A DNA stretch of 10,794 bases from positions 1 to 10,794 of the forward strand of contig JAOXYB010059835.1 of the NCBI GenBank assembly GCA_028565635.1, given 5' to 3'. This DNA comes from Phoronis ovalis. Taxonomy: Eukaryota; Phoronida; Phoronidae. Numbering within the stretch: position 1 is the first letter of the stretch; the number at the start of each line of letters is the position of its first letter. Positions 1 through 8,813 of this stretch are shown one piece after another. Both the position numbers and the translations under genes were made by a program. Under the pieces are notes generated by a model. It was not told the origin of the DNA. It made no database searches and worked only from the letters and a program-made list of their open reading frames with translations.

Positions 1-75
1 AAAGTTGAAATTTTTGCCTGGAAAAGGCATTAAAAAGTGCTTGAATTTTTCCCTGAAAATCTTGTACGAACCCTG
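1..75 (-). mobile_element. Truncated dispersed repeat with hAT-like terminus
   Basis: The window opens inside a repeat that appears to end at 75. Read on the minus strand, its terminus begins CAGGGTTCGTACA, and a CAGGG start is typical of hAT-superfamily inverted repeats. The interior holds two related units, one from base 1 (AAAGTTGAAATTTTTGCCTG) and one from base 34 (AAAGTGCTTGAATTTTTCCC), each ending in CTG-GAAAA-like sequence, so the spacing is about 34 bp. I recall similar AAGTGCTTGAATTTT...GTACGAACCCTG repeats from several animal genomes, but that is memory and not a search result. The other end lies outside the window, so neither the partner terminus nor a target duplication can be seen. 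It has no coding capacity and is probably a non-autonomous element. Confidence 0.45.
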
Positions 76-275
76 TGCAAGTCTGATACAATATCTTTCA
101 TTCTGGGACCAAGTTTTAATGTATAGTGAATAGCTATGCAGTGATCTTGCTACCTTTTCTGAATACTGATTCTTCCATAACGGAAAATATTTTGTTGTTT
201 TCCTACTTTCTTTGTGCTAGAACAAACTTTTGAAAATGAACAACATTTTCGTAAGGAGTCCATGAGCGAGAGCGT

Positions 276-290
276 CCCCTCCCCCCCCCC
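276..290. repeat. Cytosine homopolymer tract
   Basis: Four C, one T and then ten C make an abrupt poly-C tract in very AT-rich surroundings. It is preceded by a small CG-containing patch (gagcgagagcg). On the minus strand this is a G10-A-G4 run. It may be slippage-expanded or a remnant of a G-rich repeat end such as those at 3085-3091 or 9482-9485. No partner end or target duplication was found. Confidence 0.6.
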
Positions 291-300
291 TTAAAAATAT

Positions 301-2350
301 GTCTGCATGCCACATGGATATGCTATAGCACCATATACTTTCCTTGGTTTTTAGTTTGAGTAATATTAAGGCTTTCCTAAGATTAATGCTGGTGCCAATT
401 GGTTATTTTAAATTTAAAGTAGAACAATTAGTGTAAAACAATGCAGCATCATTACTGTCAAGTCTTGTTGCCCCTGGTCAAATCTAACACCATAATTGAT
501 AACAACCCTTCAGATTATTTCTAAAAAATACAAACTTATGGTGATTTCCTATTGTTAACAGTATTAAGCAGACCAAGAGAGACCATTTTTAACGTTTAAT
601 GATGGTGGATAATTTTTGACCAGATTTTAAATTGAAATCAATTTAAAGACGTATATGTAATTGCAGAAAGAAAAATCTGTCGCAGATTTCTATCTGGTAT
701 ACCCAACAAATCTGTATTAGTAGCCATTTTAAAAACTTCTTTATAGTATGTTATACTGTAATTCTACCAGAACTTGTGTTTTGATAATCTGCCTGTTTTA
801 CAAGTTGTATGTAGTGAACTTGTAATGTGCATGAGAAATATCATTTACTCATAAGGAATATTCATCTGTACTTTTAAGTTGTTTGGCATTTTCCAAGCCT
901 TAAAAATCAGGTGGTCACATGGGATTTCACTTAAAGTAGATTTCTCACTATTTTAATTAAATTTTTACCTCATCTATGTCATCATCATTTTGATGTTAAA
1001 GTTGCTATTCATAACCGTTTTGCATGTTGCTGCATTTCCATCATTCAACAAATTGTAAAATTGAAATTCTGTTAATTTTTTTTGTCACAGAAGCTAAATG
1101 TAACTGTGGCAATTATCACTGCAGCACTAGCAACAGAAAATCTTAAAACATTGTTTTATCCTTGTTAAAAAATTAGGTTATCTTCACTTTTTTATATTTA
1201 TGACACTTTATGATTAATTGAAAATGTCATGCATATTATAAAAATCTTTGATGATTGAAACATTTAATTTGATTGTATTTCGTGAAGTCAATCTATGTTA
1301 TCTGCATTTTCAGTCCTAGATATGAAGTGTATACAGTAAGCATAGTTTTTCATTTTTATCACTTTGGCAAAATGAAATAATTTTTTGCATGAAATTTAAT
1401 AGAAATTATGGATTCTGACGGGACCATTTAACAATGATAATTAAATTATTATAACTCAGTTTTTCATGCAGTTACTTTAGAATTTTAAGTTTTTTTGAGA
1501 GGTTGTATTTAGACAATTGTAAGTAAGCTTTGGTAATTGTAGATAAAGCTGGCCTCTGCTTTCAGTGGGAAGGACCTATCATGTTCTGTCATAGTAATCT
1601 TGTCATAATATAAACTAAGTGATTGATATGACTATTAGTTGTTTATGATATACCTGTCATAATGTTAAAAGAATAAAGAAAGCCGCAATATTAATTGATA
1701 GGTGTGTGTAAAATCATACAAGACAATTCTTTCTGCTAATATATTAATATTCTAGAAATTCAACACAGGAAGAAACAAAATATGTATAGCAGGTTCAGCA
1801 TAGCCTTAGCAGAATATTCATAAGTTTATTTTTAATTAAATAATTGGGTACTGGGGAGTACATTATGAATAAGAATATCAAAAAATGGCAAATCATGCTG
1901 ACTGCTGTGTTGACCGAATTCTGTTGACTGATCACTTTTTAATTAAAGGAAAAGCTTTATTATCAAACTTCTTAGAATGCACCATCAATCATTATGAAAA
2001 AAAACATGCAGGTTACAATTTATGTAATCCTACTACTACCTTCTAGCTGGTAGAAGAAGGAATTAATTTCTTAATTTAAAAAAATAAGTCACAGTATTAC
2101 TTGCACTATTTATCAGTAAAATGTTAATGTTTGGGAAGAAATTGTCAGCTGATTAATTCAAAGAAATTGATTTCCAATCTGTTATAACCTGAAGGCATTA
2201 ACAAATATATTAAGTGAGCAATGTCTTCTTGATTATAACATCAGAGGTCCAGCTAATTGTCAAGCAAATCCAATATACACTTTGAAAATAGACTATAGGA
2301 TTAGATCAAAGCTTATAATGATATTAATATAACAAGCCTTATATGTGTTA
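301..2350. other. AT-rich non-coding stretch, no gene recognised
   Basis: About 2 kb of AT-rich, T-biased sequence in which stop codons interrupt all frames at short intervals. It contains many short A and T runs, TGTA and ATTTA-like words, and scattered AATAAA hexamers such as the one near 1673. One acceptor-like site followed by a short open frame lies at 1083-1168 and is treated as a finding, not as a gene. I see no tRNA, no long tandem array and no inverted-repeat element here. Confidence 0.7.
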
Positions 2351-2420
2351 ATTTTATATTTAAATATAGATATATTATATATATAGATGGATATCTATTA
2401 ATATATTTATCAAGATATCT
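2351..2420. repeat. AT-rich low-complexity tract
   Basis: A nearly pure A/T stretch dominated by TATA, ATATT and ATATC words, including TATTATATATATAGAT and two GATATCT-like motifs. It is self-complementary in several registers but has no clean repeat unit. It is most simply a decayed dinucleotide microsatellite. Confidence 0.6.
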
Positions 2421-2570
2421 TGAAAAACAAATGCTTCAACCTAGTTTTAGCTAATAGTGTGGTTGCAAATATTTGTTATTTAAATATGTAAAATGTGTGT
2501 TTGCTATCCTCTACATGGAAGTCTGCTAATAATATCGGTCATGAGGTTTCTGTTACTATATAAGCTTTTA

Positions 2571-2587
2571 ATTATCATAATGATAAT
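2571..2587. repeat. Short perfect inverted repeat ATTATCAT-A-ATGATAAT
   Basis: Eight bases on each side of a single central A are perfectly self-complementary. In sequence this AT-rich, such a palindrome can arise by chance. It could equally bind a dimeric transcription factor, since ATTA cores are homeodomain-like, but nothing around it supports a function. Confidence 0.4.
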
Positions 2588-2880
2588 AAATTTTAAAAAT
2601 CAACCCTTCTGTACTTTTAGTAGTGGTGGATCACATGCTTCAACCCTTTTCTGTACATAGAAATAACCTTGCAGTAATGAATTCTTGCATTGCCTTACAA
2701 AGTTGGTAAATATTGTGAAAGCTATCCTTGATCCATTGTAGCCACAATGTTACAAACATGTTATAATTGTCATGTAGTTGGAAAAGTTTGAAAACAGAAA
2801 TAGTTATAAATTTTGTTGTATTTTGAGACGAAGCTTTGTTGTAAAATGTAGCAGAAGAACATTACTATGTATACATTACA

Positions 2881-2953
2881 TTGCAAAATGTAATAACATT
2901 ATTTTATACACAAAATTCATGTAAACTGTAATAATAATAATTATATTTTGCAA
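2881..2953. repeat. AT-rich imperfect palindrome, possible small foldback element
   Basis: The left arm TTGCAAAATGTAATAA (2881-2896) is matched in reverse complement by the right arm, whose outer 13 bases TTATATTTTGCAA lie at 2941-2953, with one mismatch in those 13. The pairing weakens inwards into an ATT/AAT-rich centre. The word ATTACA lies just outside both arms (2875-2880 and 2958-2963), though not directly adjacent on the right. A second hairpin, TTACATT/AATGTAA, overlaps the left boundary. It could be a decayed miniature inverted-repeat element or simple AT-rich self-complementarity. Confidence 0.4.
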
Positions 2954-3048
2954 CTTTATTACACATGTAGTAACTATAATCCATCTTTGCTTGGTGAATG
3001 TAATATGTTTGTAGCTGCACCCTACCTGTTACTTGTATTCTTACAATT

Positions 3049-3056
3049 CCTACTGT
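3049..3056 (+). repeat. Target-site duplication, left copy (CCTACTGT)
   Basis: CCTACTGT directly abuts the left terminus of the transposon that starts at 3057. The identical octamer directly abuts the right terminus at 3429-3436. An exact 8-bp duplication at the predicted ends is the signature of cut-and-paste insertion, and 8 bp is the length typical of hAT-type transposases. Confidence 0.9.
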
Positions 3057-3428
3057 CCTGGGGGTACTCAAGCCTTTTTTAGATGGGGGGGAGTGAGGCC
3101 AGGTTGAACATTTTGGATTTGGATTGTATACTTATTACTATTTTTTTTGGATAACTACCATTCAAAAGTTCAAAAATTTGGTTTGCTACCCATGTCTTGC
3201 ATCAAAAAATTTGGAATAATACCAGGTCATTTTCAGAAAAGAAATAGATTTTGGTTAGTATCAATAAAAAGATTTTGGAATTTGGTTTGTATCAATCAGT
3301 TTGTGTAAAAACAGATTGCTACTCAAATATTTTTAAATTTTGAATTGCTACCCTTATATTTTCAAAATGTTTTGGATTGGGTTAGCTACTGCAAGCTAAA
3401 ATTAAAAAAAACCATGAGTGCCCCCAGG
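3057..3428 (+). mobile_element. Complete 372-bp non-autonomous DNA transposon (MITE-like) with internal ~30-bp repeats
   Basis: The left end CCTGGGGGTACTCA (3057-3070) and right end TGAGTGCCCCCAGG (3415-3428) are 14-bp inverted repeats with one mismatch, and weaker T-rich similarity continues inwards. Perfect 8-bp direct repeats flank both ends. Just inside the left end is a G-rich patch with a G7 run and GAGTGAGGCC (3091-3100). The rest is an array of about nine degenerate units carrying a TTGG-ATTGCTACC-like core. The cores are anchored near 3126, 3154, 3185, 3218, 3258, 3289, 3318, 3347 and 3385, so spacing is 28-40 bp. There is no open reading frame, so it must have been moved by a transposase encoded elsewhere. 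The 8-bp duplication points to a hAT-like enzyme, although the CCTGGGGG start differs from the usual CAGGG. The element at 9163-9490 shares this plan in reverse orientation. Confidence 0.85.
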
Positions 3429-3436
3429 CCTACTGT
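3429..3436 (+). repeat. Target-site duplication, right copy (CCTACTGT)
   Basis: This is the exact copy of the octamer at 3049-3056, immediately after the right inverted repeat. The absence of any mismatch, while the inner units are very divergent, suggests a fairly recent insertion of an element whose interior was already degenerate. Confidence 0.9.
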
Positions 3437-4680
3437 GTCCACTAAAACCATGACAGTTTCAAGCCAAACAATGTTTTCCAATCTGCTTTAAAGGAGTTGC
3501 TGAATTTTTGTCATGTGTTTACTTTTATATCAATAATAATACTTATATTATAAATATACATGTAATGAGATAACAAATACCTCCTACATCCATGATTTGT
3601 CAGTTTTATAAACCAGTGGTTGCAATGACAGTATACAGATTGCTGGGTTTTTGTCAGTGTTATATATTACTTCCTCTCTTATCTTTCGTAATGTTTCATA
3701 ATTGGATATGGACAATTTTAATATGTACAAAATTATAAATTAACTTCTTTCACATGAAGCAGATCTATAGGTTTAGAAATTCTGATGAATTAGTTGAAAA
3801 TTGAATTGGACAATTTCATAAGTTATATCCTGTAAATAAGACAGATCAAGGGACTTCTTGCTGTCTTTGTTTTAAGCTAATTGCTCATGGTCTGTCATAC
3901 TCTGTCACTAAACATTTATATGATATCTCTGAAGCTCAATTCTACACTGGATACATGGTAAATATGTTGTTCTTTAGAGTATTTTAGGATTTTTGTAGAT
4001 TATTGTAAAATAAATTTAGTCAAATCTGAATCTTTCAGAGAGCTTTCAGTCTTATCAGTTTATATTTATTTTATATTTACTGAATCGAATAAACATTTAT
4101 TGTGATATAAGATTATTGTATTGTTTTCTTTTCTTCTTTACTTGTTTATTCTTATTCTTCTCCCTACCAAGCTGTCCAGTAAGCTGCCTCGTTGGTATTT
4201 GGAAATGAACAATATAAACTCTATAGTTGTAATAAAACATTATTGCTAGGTCCTTCTTGCATGACGGGTAATTTTTCTTATGCAGCTTCATACCATATTT
4301 CTATATCAAAATATTGTATTCTTTCTATTACTCCATTCAAAAGTAATCATAAATGCTGGTTGTTGGTGGTGTACAAACATCAATATAGATTTTTGAGTGA
4401 AAAGAACAAAATAACCGTGAATTTTATGTAAAAAAATGAAGGTGAATGATTGAACAAATACAATGAAAGACCAGTTTGGCAAACTCGATCAACCTACTAG
4501 GAGATTAAATTAATAAAGGCAATATAAAACACATTCTCAGCTTGTTGTGTGACTGTTTTTTCTTTCTGTTTTTCAACAACTGCTTTCCGTTATAAAGGTT
4601 TTTTTTTCTTTATGTGAATTAACAGCAGCGCACTTTACTTGACTCATTAATTAGGCTAATAAAGTTCTTTTATGTTATAT
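3437..4680. other. AT-rich non-coding stretch, no gene recognised
   Basis: About 1.2 kb without a convincing gene. Short frames of 79 codons (+, 4192-4431) and 64 codons (-, 4097-4291) overlap each other, are rich in Lys, Asn, Tyr and Ile as expected of translated AT-rich DNA, and show no domain or motif. A possible polyadenylation signal is described separately at 4088. A T8 run occurs near 4600. Confidence 0.65.
4088..4135 (+). promoter_or_regulatory. Possible polyadenylation signal with T/GT-rich downstream element
   Basis: AATAAA at 4088-4093 is followed within 10-40 bases by TGTG, ATTGTATTG and a TTTTCTTTTC tract, the usual arrangement of an animal cleavage and polyadenylation site. It would end a + strand transcript and make part of the upstream sequence 3' untranslated region. 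AATAAA is common by chance in DNA this AT-rich and no coding exon was found upstream, so confidence is low. Confidence 0.3.
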
Positions 4681-4809
4681 GTAATGTGGGGCATAAGGGG
4701 CTAGAAAAGAAAACAGTTTGTTATAGAAATCAGTTCGATCCTGACCATAACCAGCAACTTGTCAATTACAGTTGCACATCATTACCACAATTACATTAGA
4801 CTGACAAGT
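4681..4809 (+). mobile_element. Possible tRNA-derived SINE relic
   Basis: A sequence like the RNA polymerase III A box (GGGCATAAGGGG, 4689-4700) is followed 32 bases later by a B-box match, GTTCGATCC (4733-4741). The B box sits in a T-arm-like hairpin: TCAG (4730-4733), a seven-base TTCGATC loop, and CTGA (4741-4744). The rest does not fold as a cloverleaf: no acceptor or anticodon stem can be paired, so this is not a functional tRNA gene. The A-to-B spacing fits a tRNA-derived SINE head. Downstream lies a perfect 8-bp inverted repeat, ACTTGTCA (4757-4764) and TGACAAGT (4802-4809). No poly-A or simple-repeat tail and no target duplication were identified, so the 3' limit is arbitrary. Confidence 0.3.
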
Positions 4810-5692
4810 AGCTACATGATTATCCTCAATTACATATGACAGTGATAAAACAATTGATAGAAGTGTTATTAATTCACTTAGTCTGCTGTTCTATCTTAAA
4901 TCCCAAATGTACTTAGATTTATTAAAGAAGGTGAAATAGCTCTTGTCTTTGTCATATCAAATTAAGATCAGTTGACAGTCATCTGGCACAGAAACTCAAC
5001 TGAAAGATTAAGGATGCGGGTCTAGATTTTTCTACATGGTGAATTAATTTTCTTGACTTACTGAATTGGTAATTATTGTTTTTGACAGATTTTTAATCCA
5101 ACAGAACAAATATTGCTGAAGATGAAAAAAACTAGAATTACTATACAATTGTCAAGAAAATATTGACCTTTTATATAATGAGTTTATCATTGCTCTATTT
5201 ATGGCATAATGAAAATTAATAAAAAGGTGAAAAGTTTTTGTTGTTTCCTTATTGAATTAGTTATCTTTTCTCATCCAATTTAAATATTGCAGACCTAGTT
5301 TTCACATATCTGCAGAAAATGCACAAAAATAATTAAGAACTGCTAAATGGTAAAAATGAAGAAATTGTAAAATTTTGATGCACTGTTAGCCTAGTTTTGT
5401 AATCAAAATCTTTGAAATTATTTTGCTAAATATGCAGTTTCTTTGCATTTTACTGCTACAACTTTTTGAGTTTATTACTTAGATTTAGGTGCACTGGTAG
5501 ATCTGTTTTAAACCTTTAAACCTGTACCAACCACTGTGTTGTACATATATAAGCAGTCTATGAGATAGTTATTTATATACTCTCATGGAAGCTTAAAAAA
5601 TTGTGAAATTACTTTTTCAGTTATCTGATACATTTAGACCAAAATGAATTTCTGTTGATTTTCCTAGTATGAAAAACCTGCACCACACACAC
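4810..5692. other. AT-rich non-coding stretch, no gene recognised
   Basis: Roughly 0.9 kb of AT-rich sequence with frequent stops in all frames. I see no repeat unit, inverted ends or RNA gene. A short CA-rich patch (caccacacacac, ending at 5692) directly precedes the inverted repeat that starts at 5693. Confidence 0.65.
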
Positions 5693-5798
5693 TTAGCATA
5701 TGTCACCAAACTCATTTTTACCTGGCCAGTGTTTTTTCATGTTGGCCCCAAACATGTATACATAAAATATTTATATATGGTTTGGTGAACATATGCTT
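5693..5798. repeat. Inverted repeat with 18-19-bp arms, MITE- or hairpin-like
   Basis: The left arm (5693-5711, TTAGCATATGTCACCAAAC) pairs with the right arm (5780-5798, GTTTGGTGAACATATGCTT). They share AGCATATG-TCACCAAAC apart from one extra base in the right arm. The 68-base spacer contains smaller nested palindromes, GGCCA/TGGCC and CATGTT/AACATG around GGCCCCA. Arms of this length are unlikely by chance and they include G/C positions. It may be a very short MITE, a local inverted duplication, or a transcribed hairpin. No clear target duplication flanks it. Confidence 0.6.
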
Positions 5799-6010
5799 AA
5801 TATTTGACCCTGAAAATGAATAAAAAACTGAATCTCATTGAACTGTCATTTTTGATGAGCTTGGAAGAAATGGCTTATGGTTGATTAATTTTTCAGTTTA
5901 TTGTGCTGTCACTCTATAACTGTCCTTTTTTTGTATTGGTGTCATGTTCTATCTTCAATTTGTTGTAATTTGTCATATGATGTTATAAGAATAAATATTA
6001 TCCCCTTCTG

Positions 6011-6097
6011 TTTTCAAAAGCCCTTGTCACATTTAATTTTAACATGTTGACTAATTACTGGAAACAATGATCTCAACAAAATATTCTAATTCACATT
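6011..6097 (+). repeat. Diverged direct duplication, copy 1
   Basis: This segment begins TTTTCAAAAGCCCTTGTCAC and continues through ATTTAATTTTAACATGTTGA to ATTCTAATTCACATT. It aligns with 6244-6329 through shared blocks: TTTTCAA, TGTCACATTT, ATTTT, ATGTTG, CTAATTA, GAAA and TTCT.A.TCA.ATT. Weaker similarity continues upstream on both sides (AATAAA with CCCTTCTG / CCCTCTTG). The copies start 233 bp apart, so they could be neighbouring units of a decayed tandem repeat or two insertions of one dispersed element. Confidence 0.6.
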
Positions 6098-6243
6098 CCA
6101 GAGCCGATGGAAATTGTATGTAAGCTCCAATAATATATAAATAACACATTATTAAGTTATACGTATTTGAGTACAGTAGTTTGATAAAGAGACCCAGAAC
6201 ATGTATTTCTTTTTTGTGAAGGACACAGTAATAAACCCTCTTG

Positions 6244-6329
6244 TTTTCAATGTCCCTGTCACATTTGATTTTGATATGTTGGCTAATTATTTGAAATGAT
6301 ACATCCATCTACTTGTTCTGACTCATATT
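6244..6329 (+). repeat. Diverged direct duplication, copy 2
   Basis: This is the partner of 6011-6097, beginning TTTTCAATGTCCCTGTCAC and running through ATATGTTGGCTAATTA to GTTCTGACTCATATT. It differs from copy 1 by scattered substitutions, many of them A/G or C/T, and a few single-base gaps, as expected of an old duplication. The 85-codon minus-strand frame at 6051-6308 spans both copies and has no recognisable protein features. Confidence 0.6.
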
Positions 6330-7760
6330 AGAATATATATCTTGTTTATTTCATTAAATACTGCTCAGCCTGGGGCAGATTTTGTGATCATGTTACCATC
6401 TCTGGCGACAATATAGTTATAGGTAATTACCTCTACAACATGCTCACTGACTACAAATGAACATCACGAAAATTTCACACACAGTATTTATTTACTGCCT
6501 TTTTAACAAAAATATAGGTACTTTGATGTAATTGAACATGTATTCAGTATCTCAGACCATATGCCAATATATTTTTTTCTATCCTGATAATGGTGCAGTA
6601 TGTCTGTTCAATGCAGAATTAACAGCATTGTTTTTGATAGTCTCACAAAGTATTTGAGATGTAAGAACTTGTGTGTTGAGATGCGTTTGATCTTGTAGTT
6701 TAAGTTTTTTTTGTTTTTTGCTGTCAGGGAGATTGCTATGAAAAAGACACTTGGGGCATTTATATTTGACAGTATTATACAATTTATGATTTTATTTCAG
6801 TATTACTTTTTGGGGACAAAATAAGTTTATTGACCTTTGGACAATATTCATAAAAAATATTTAAGTTGCCAGTGTTTAGTAAGCTGCATATGGTACCTAT
6901 CATACCTAACTATAAATGAAAGCTATGATCTAGTGCTGCTAGAACTTATACATACAAGGGATAATTCTTTTGTTTGATTTTATTATACCTAAAGCTTTCA
7001 AATCAAGAAATTTTGCTGTCAAAGGTTAAAATTGTGTAGTAAAATAATTTTACCCATACATATCATATACCAAATTAAAGAGCTCAAGCATAGTGATGTG
7101 TGCTTTGGCTGTCAACATAAAAGCCACACACAATAATTTAATGGTAATTTACAAGAAAACTATCAGACAAACATTGTTGCAATGCTAAGATGCTAATATT
7201 GGTAATGTGATGGAAGCTTTATTCAAGTTTCTCAGTAATATATTTGCTGTATTTCAGTCTAACATTTGTTGCATTCTGTGGATATTGTTGAATTGGAAAT
7301 AAATAAAAATTGATCACTAAACTTGACAATTACTGAATGAATATGTATACTTATGCAAATGGGAGAGAATAAATGCAGACTCTCTGTCTGTTACGAATGT
7401 CATGCAAACAATTGCGATAAATCTTTTTAATGATAATTTATTAACACTTAGAAGCATGATGGGTGGCATTTTTGCTAATTATTAATCATATTGGCACACA
7501 TTAGATTAAAACATACAATGATTCCGTAAAATATATATCGCGTAAATTATCTCCAGGTACTTACGTTTAAGATAAATGGGCATTCTTTATTGTGTTCTAA
7601 GCATAATAGTTTAATTTATCAATAAGAAATATTGTCATAAAATGTCTAGGGACAATGTATTATTTATTGAAAACAAATGGTTGACTGTTAATTTGTACAA
7701 AATACTCTTATATTCGTGGCAACTCGTTATCATCATTATGAAAAATGAGTCTTAACTTTT
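6330..7760. other. AT-rich non-coding stretch, no gene recognised
   Basis: About 1.4 kb with no supported gene. A slightly more GC-rich patch at 6361-6425 has an open + strand frame between splice-like sites and is listed as a finding. A 67-codon minus-strand frame (6579-6782) is unremarkable in composition and resembles nothing known to me. An AATAAA at 7368 precedes a CT/TG-rich stretch but is not otherwise supported. Confidence 0.65.
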
Positions 7761-7767
7761 AATCCAT

Positions 7768-7791
7768 ACTCAGAGACCACCGGTGAGTATA
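7768..7791. repeat. Small palindromic site TACTCA...CACCGGTG...
   Basis: TACTCA and TGAGTA form inverted repeats around a centre that itself contains the perfect palindrome CACCGGTG, a CG-containing site in CpG-poor DNA. The same bases read ACCG-GTGAGT, a strong 5' splice donor consensus, but no open exon precedes it for more than a few codons. A C-rich patch with ACACACCCC follows at about 7828-7838. The site might be the end of an unrecognised repeat. Confidence 0.3.
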
Positions 7792-8810
7792 AAAACAAAT
7801 TTAGAGGTGGATAAGGTAGATACAAAGACACACCCCTTTTTGCAGTATTTCAACATCTGGATACCCAAACCATTGAAGTTAGAAAAAAATCTGCTTTTCA
7901 AATATTAACTGTGTCATTAGCCAAACTAAAAGAAGTTTCCTTTCTAAAACCCAATCCCAAAAAGTATTAAAAACTAACTGGGAAATAACTGTTTTTAAAT
8001 ATTAAGTTAGGAATGTACTGACATTTCAAAACTTGTATCTGAGAACGCCAGCTTTGATACACGGATGCCACAGTTCTTCTTGCAAAATCATAATCCTTTC
8101 TGTTCTGTGGGATTGTGTTTAAATCGTGTCATAATATGTGTAAAAAACTTAGCAAACATATGGTATGAAGCTATTTACAAATCACCAAAAATACTTTGAG
8201 ATTTTGCATCGTTCAGCACCAGTCAGAATTGTGTTCTCTTTTTTCTCTGTTATTTGTGTTCAGTCTTATTCTGATTTATTTGTAATAACTGTTTTTCTTC
8301 GTTTCCACATTTCCAGAGCAGACGTTACAGCAAATTACTAATTTACCAGCTGAAATTTTATTTGGAGTTTGATTTGTTAATTGTATACTGTGCCTATCCT
8401 GTGTTACACATTTAAAAAAAATTTGAGCACATGTTGACAGCTGTTTTTAAAAGTATTAGTTCTACCATATCTAAATAGGTATATATTTAAGATTACAAAG
8501 AGACTGTAAACATTACATCACATTATTAACCACCTGAGAATTTGTTGCACCTCCTTATATATGTACTGCTTTACTTGCTGGTATGTATGGGAAGACTTTG
8601 AACGAAATTTGTTGCATCTGACATACAAGTCATTTTATCATACAGGAATAACGTTTCAATATTTAAATTTTTAGATTTCGTAATTTTAATGTCAGAAAAT
8701 ATTTTATGCATACATGTTTGCTTGTTTGTGTTTAATAATTACTACTACTATATATGACATATTTTTTCAAACAGAAGCCCAGGACATTTGTTTCATTTTC
8801 GACCTTGTGG
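7792..8810. other. AT-rich non-coding stretch, no gene recognised
   Basis: About 1 kb with no gene, RNA or clear repeat. The first 80 bases are more C-rich (ACACACCCC, GATACCCAAACC). The remainder is typical of the window, with short A/T runs and stops in every frame. Confidence 0.65.
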
Positions 8811-8813
8811 GAT

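Noticed and set aside
2038-2061. Small hairpin CTTCTA-GCTGG-TAGAAG
   Set aside because: A six-base stem is within chance expectation and it has no T-run or other context.
4097-4291. 64-codon minus-strand open frame with a Lys-rich tail
   Set aside because: The Lys/Asn-rich end simply reads the T-rich tract at 4120-4160 backwards, and there is no family resemblance.
4192-4431. 79-codon + strand open frame beginning MVFGNEQYKLYSCNK
   Set aside because: Composition is what translated AT-rich DNA gives. There is no recognisable domain, it overlaps a minus-strand frame, and no splice or promoter context supports it.
4730-4744. tRNA gene suggested by the T-arm-like hairpin
   Set aside because: Acceptor, anticodon and a proper D stem cannot be paired, so at most it is a tRNA-derived relic.
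5681-5692. CA microsatellite
   Set aside because: Only a few CA repeats with an interruption, too short to call.
6051-6308. 85-codon minus-strand open frame
   Set aside because: It spans both copies of a decayed non-coding duplication, so its length looks accidental. The hydrophobic stretch in the middle is short and unconvincing.
6579-6782. 67-codon minus-strand open frame containing a CPKC motif
   Set aside because: A single Cys-x-x-Cys is not a zinc finger, no second pair is suitably spaced, and nothing else supports coding.
7774-7790. 5' splice donor ACCG/GTGAGT as the end of a coding exon
   Set aside because: The upstream frames close within about 10 codons, and the site lies in a palindrome that explains the sequence equally well.
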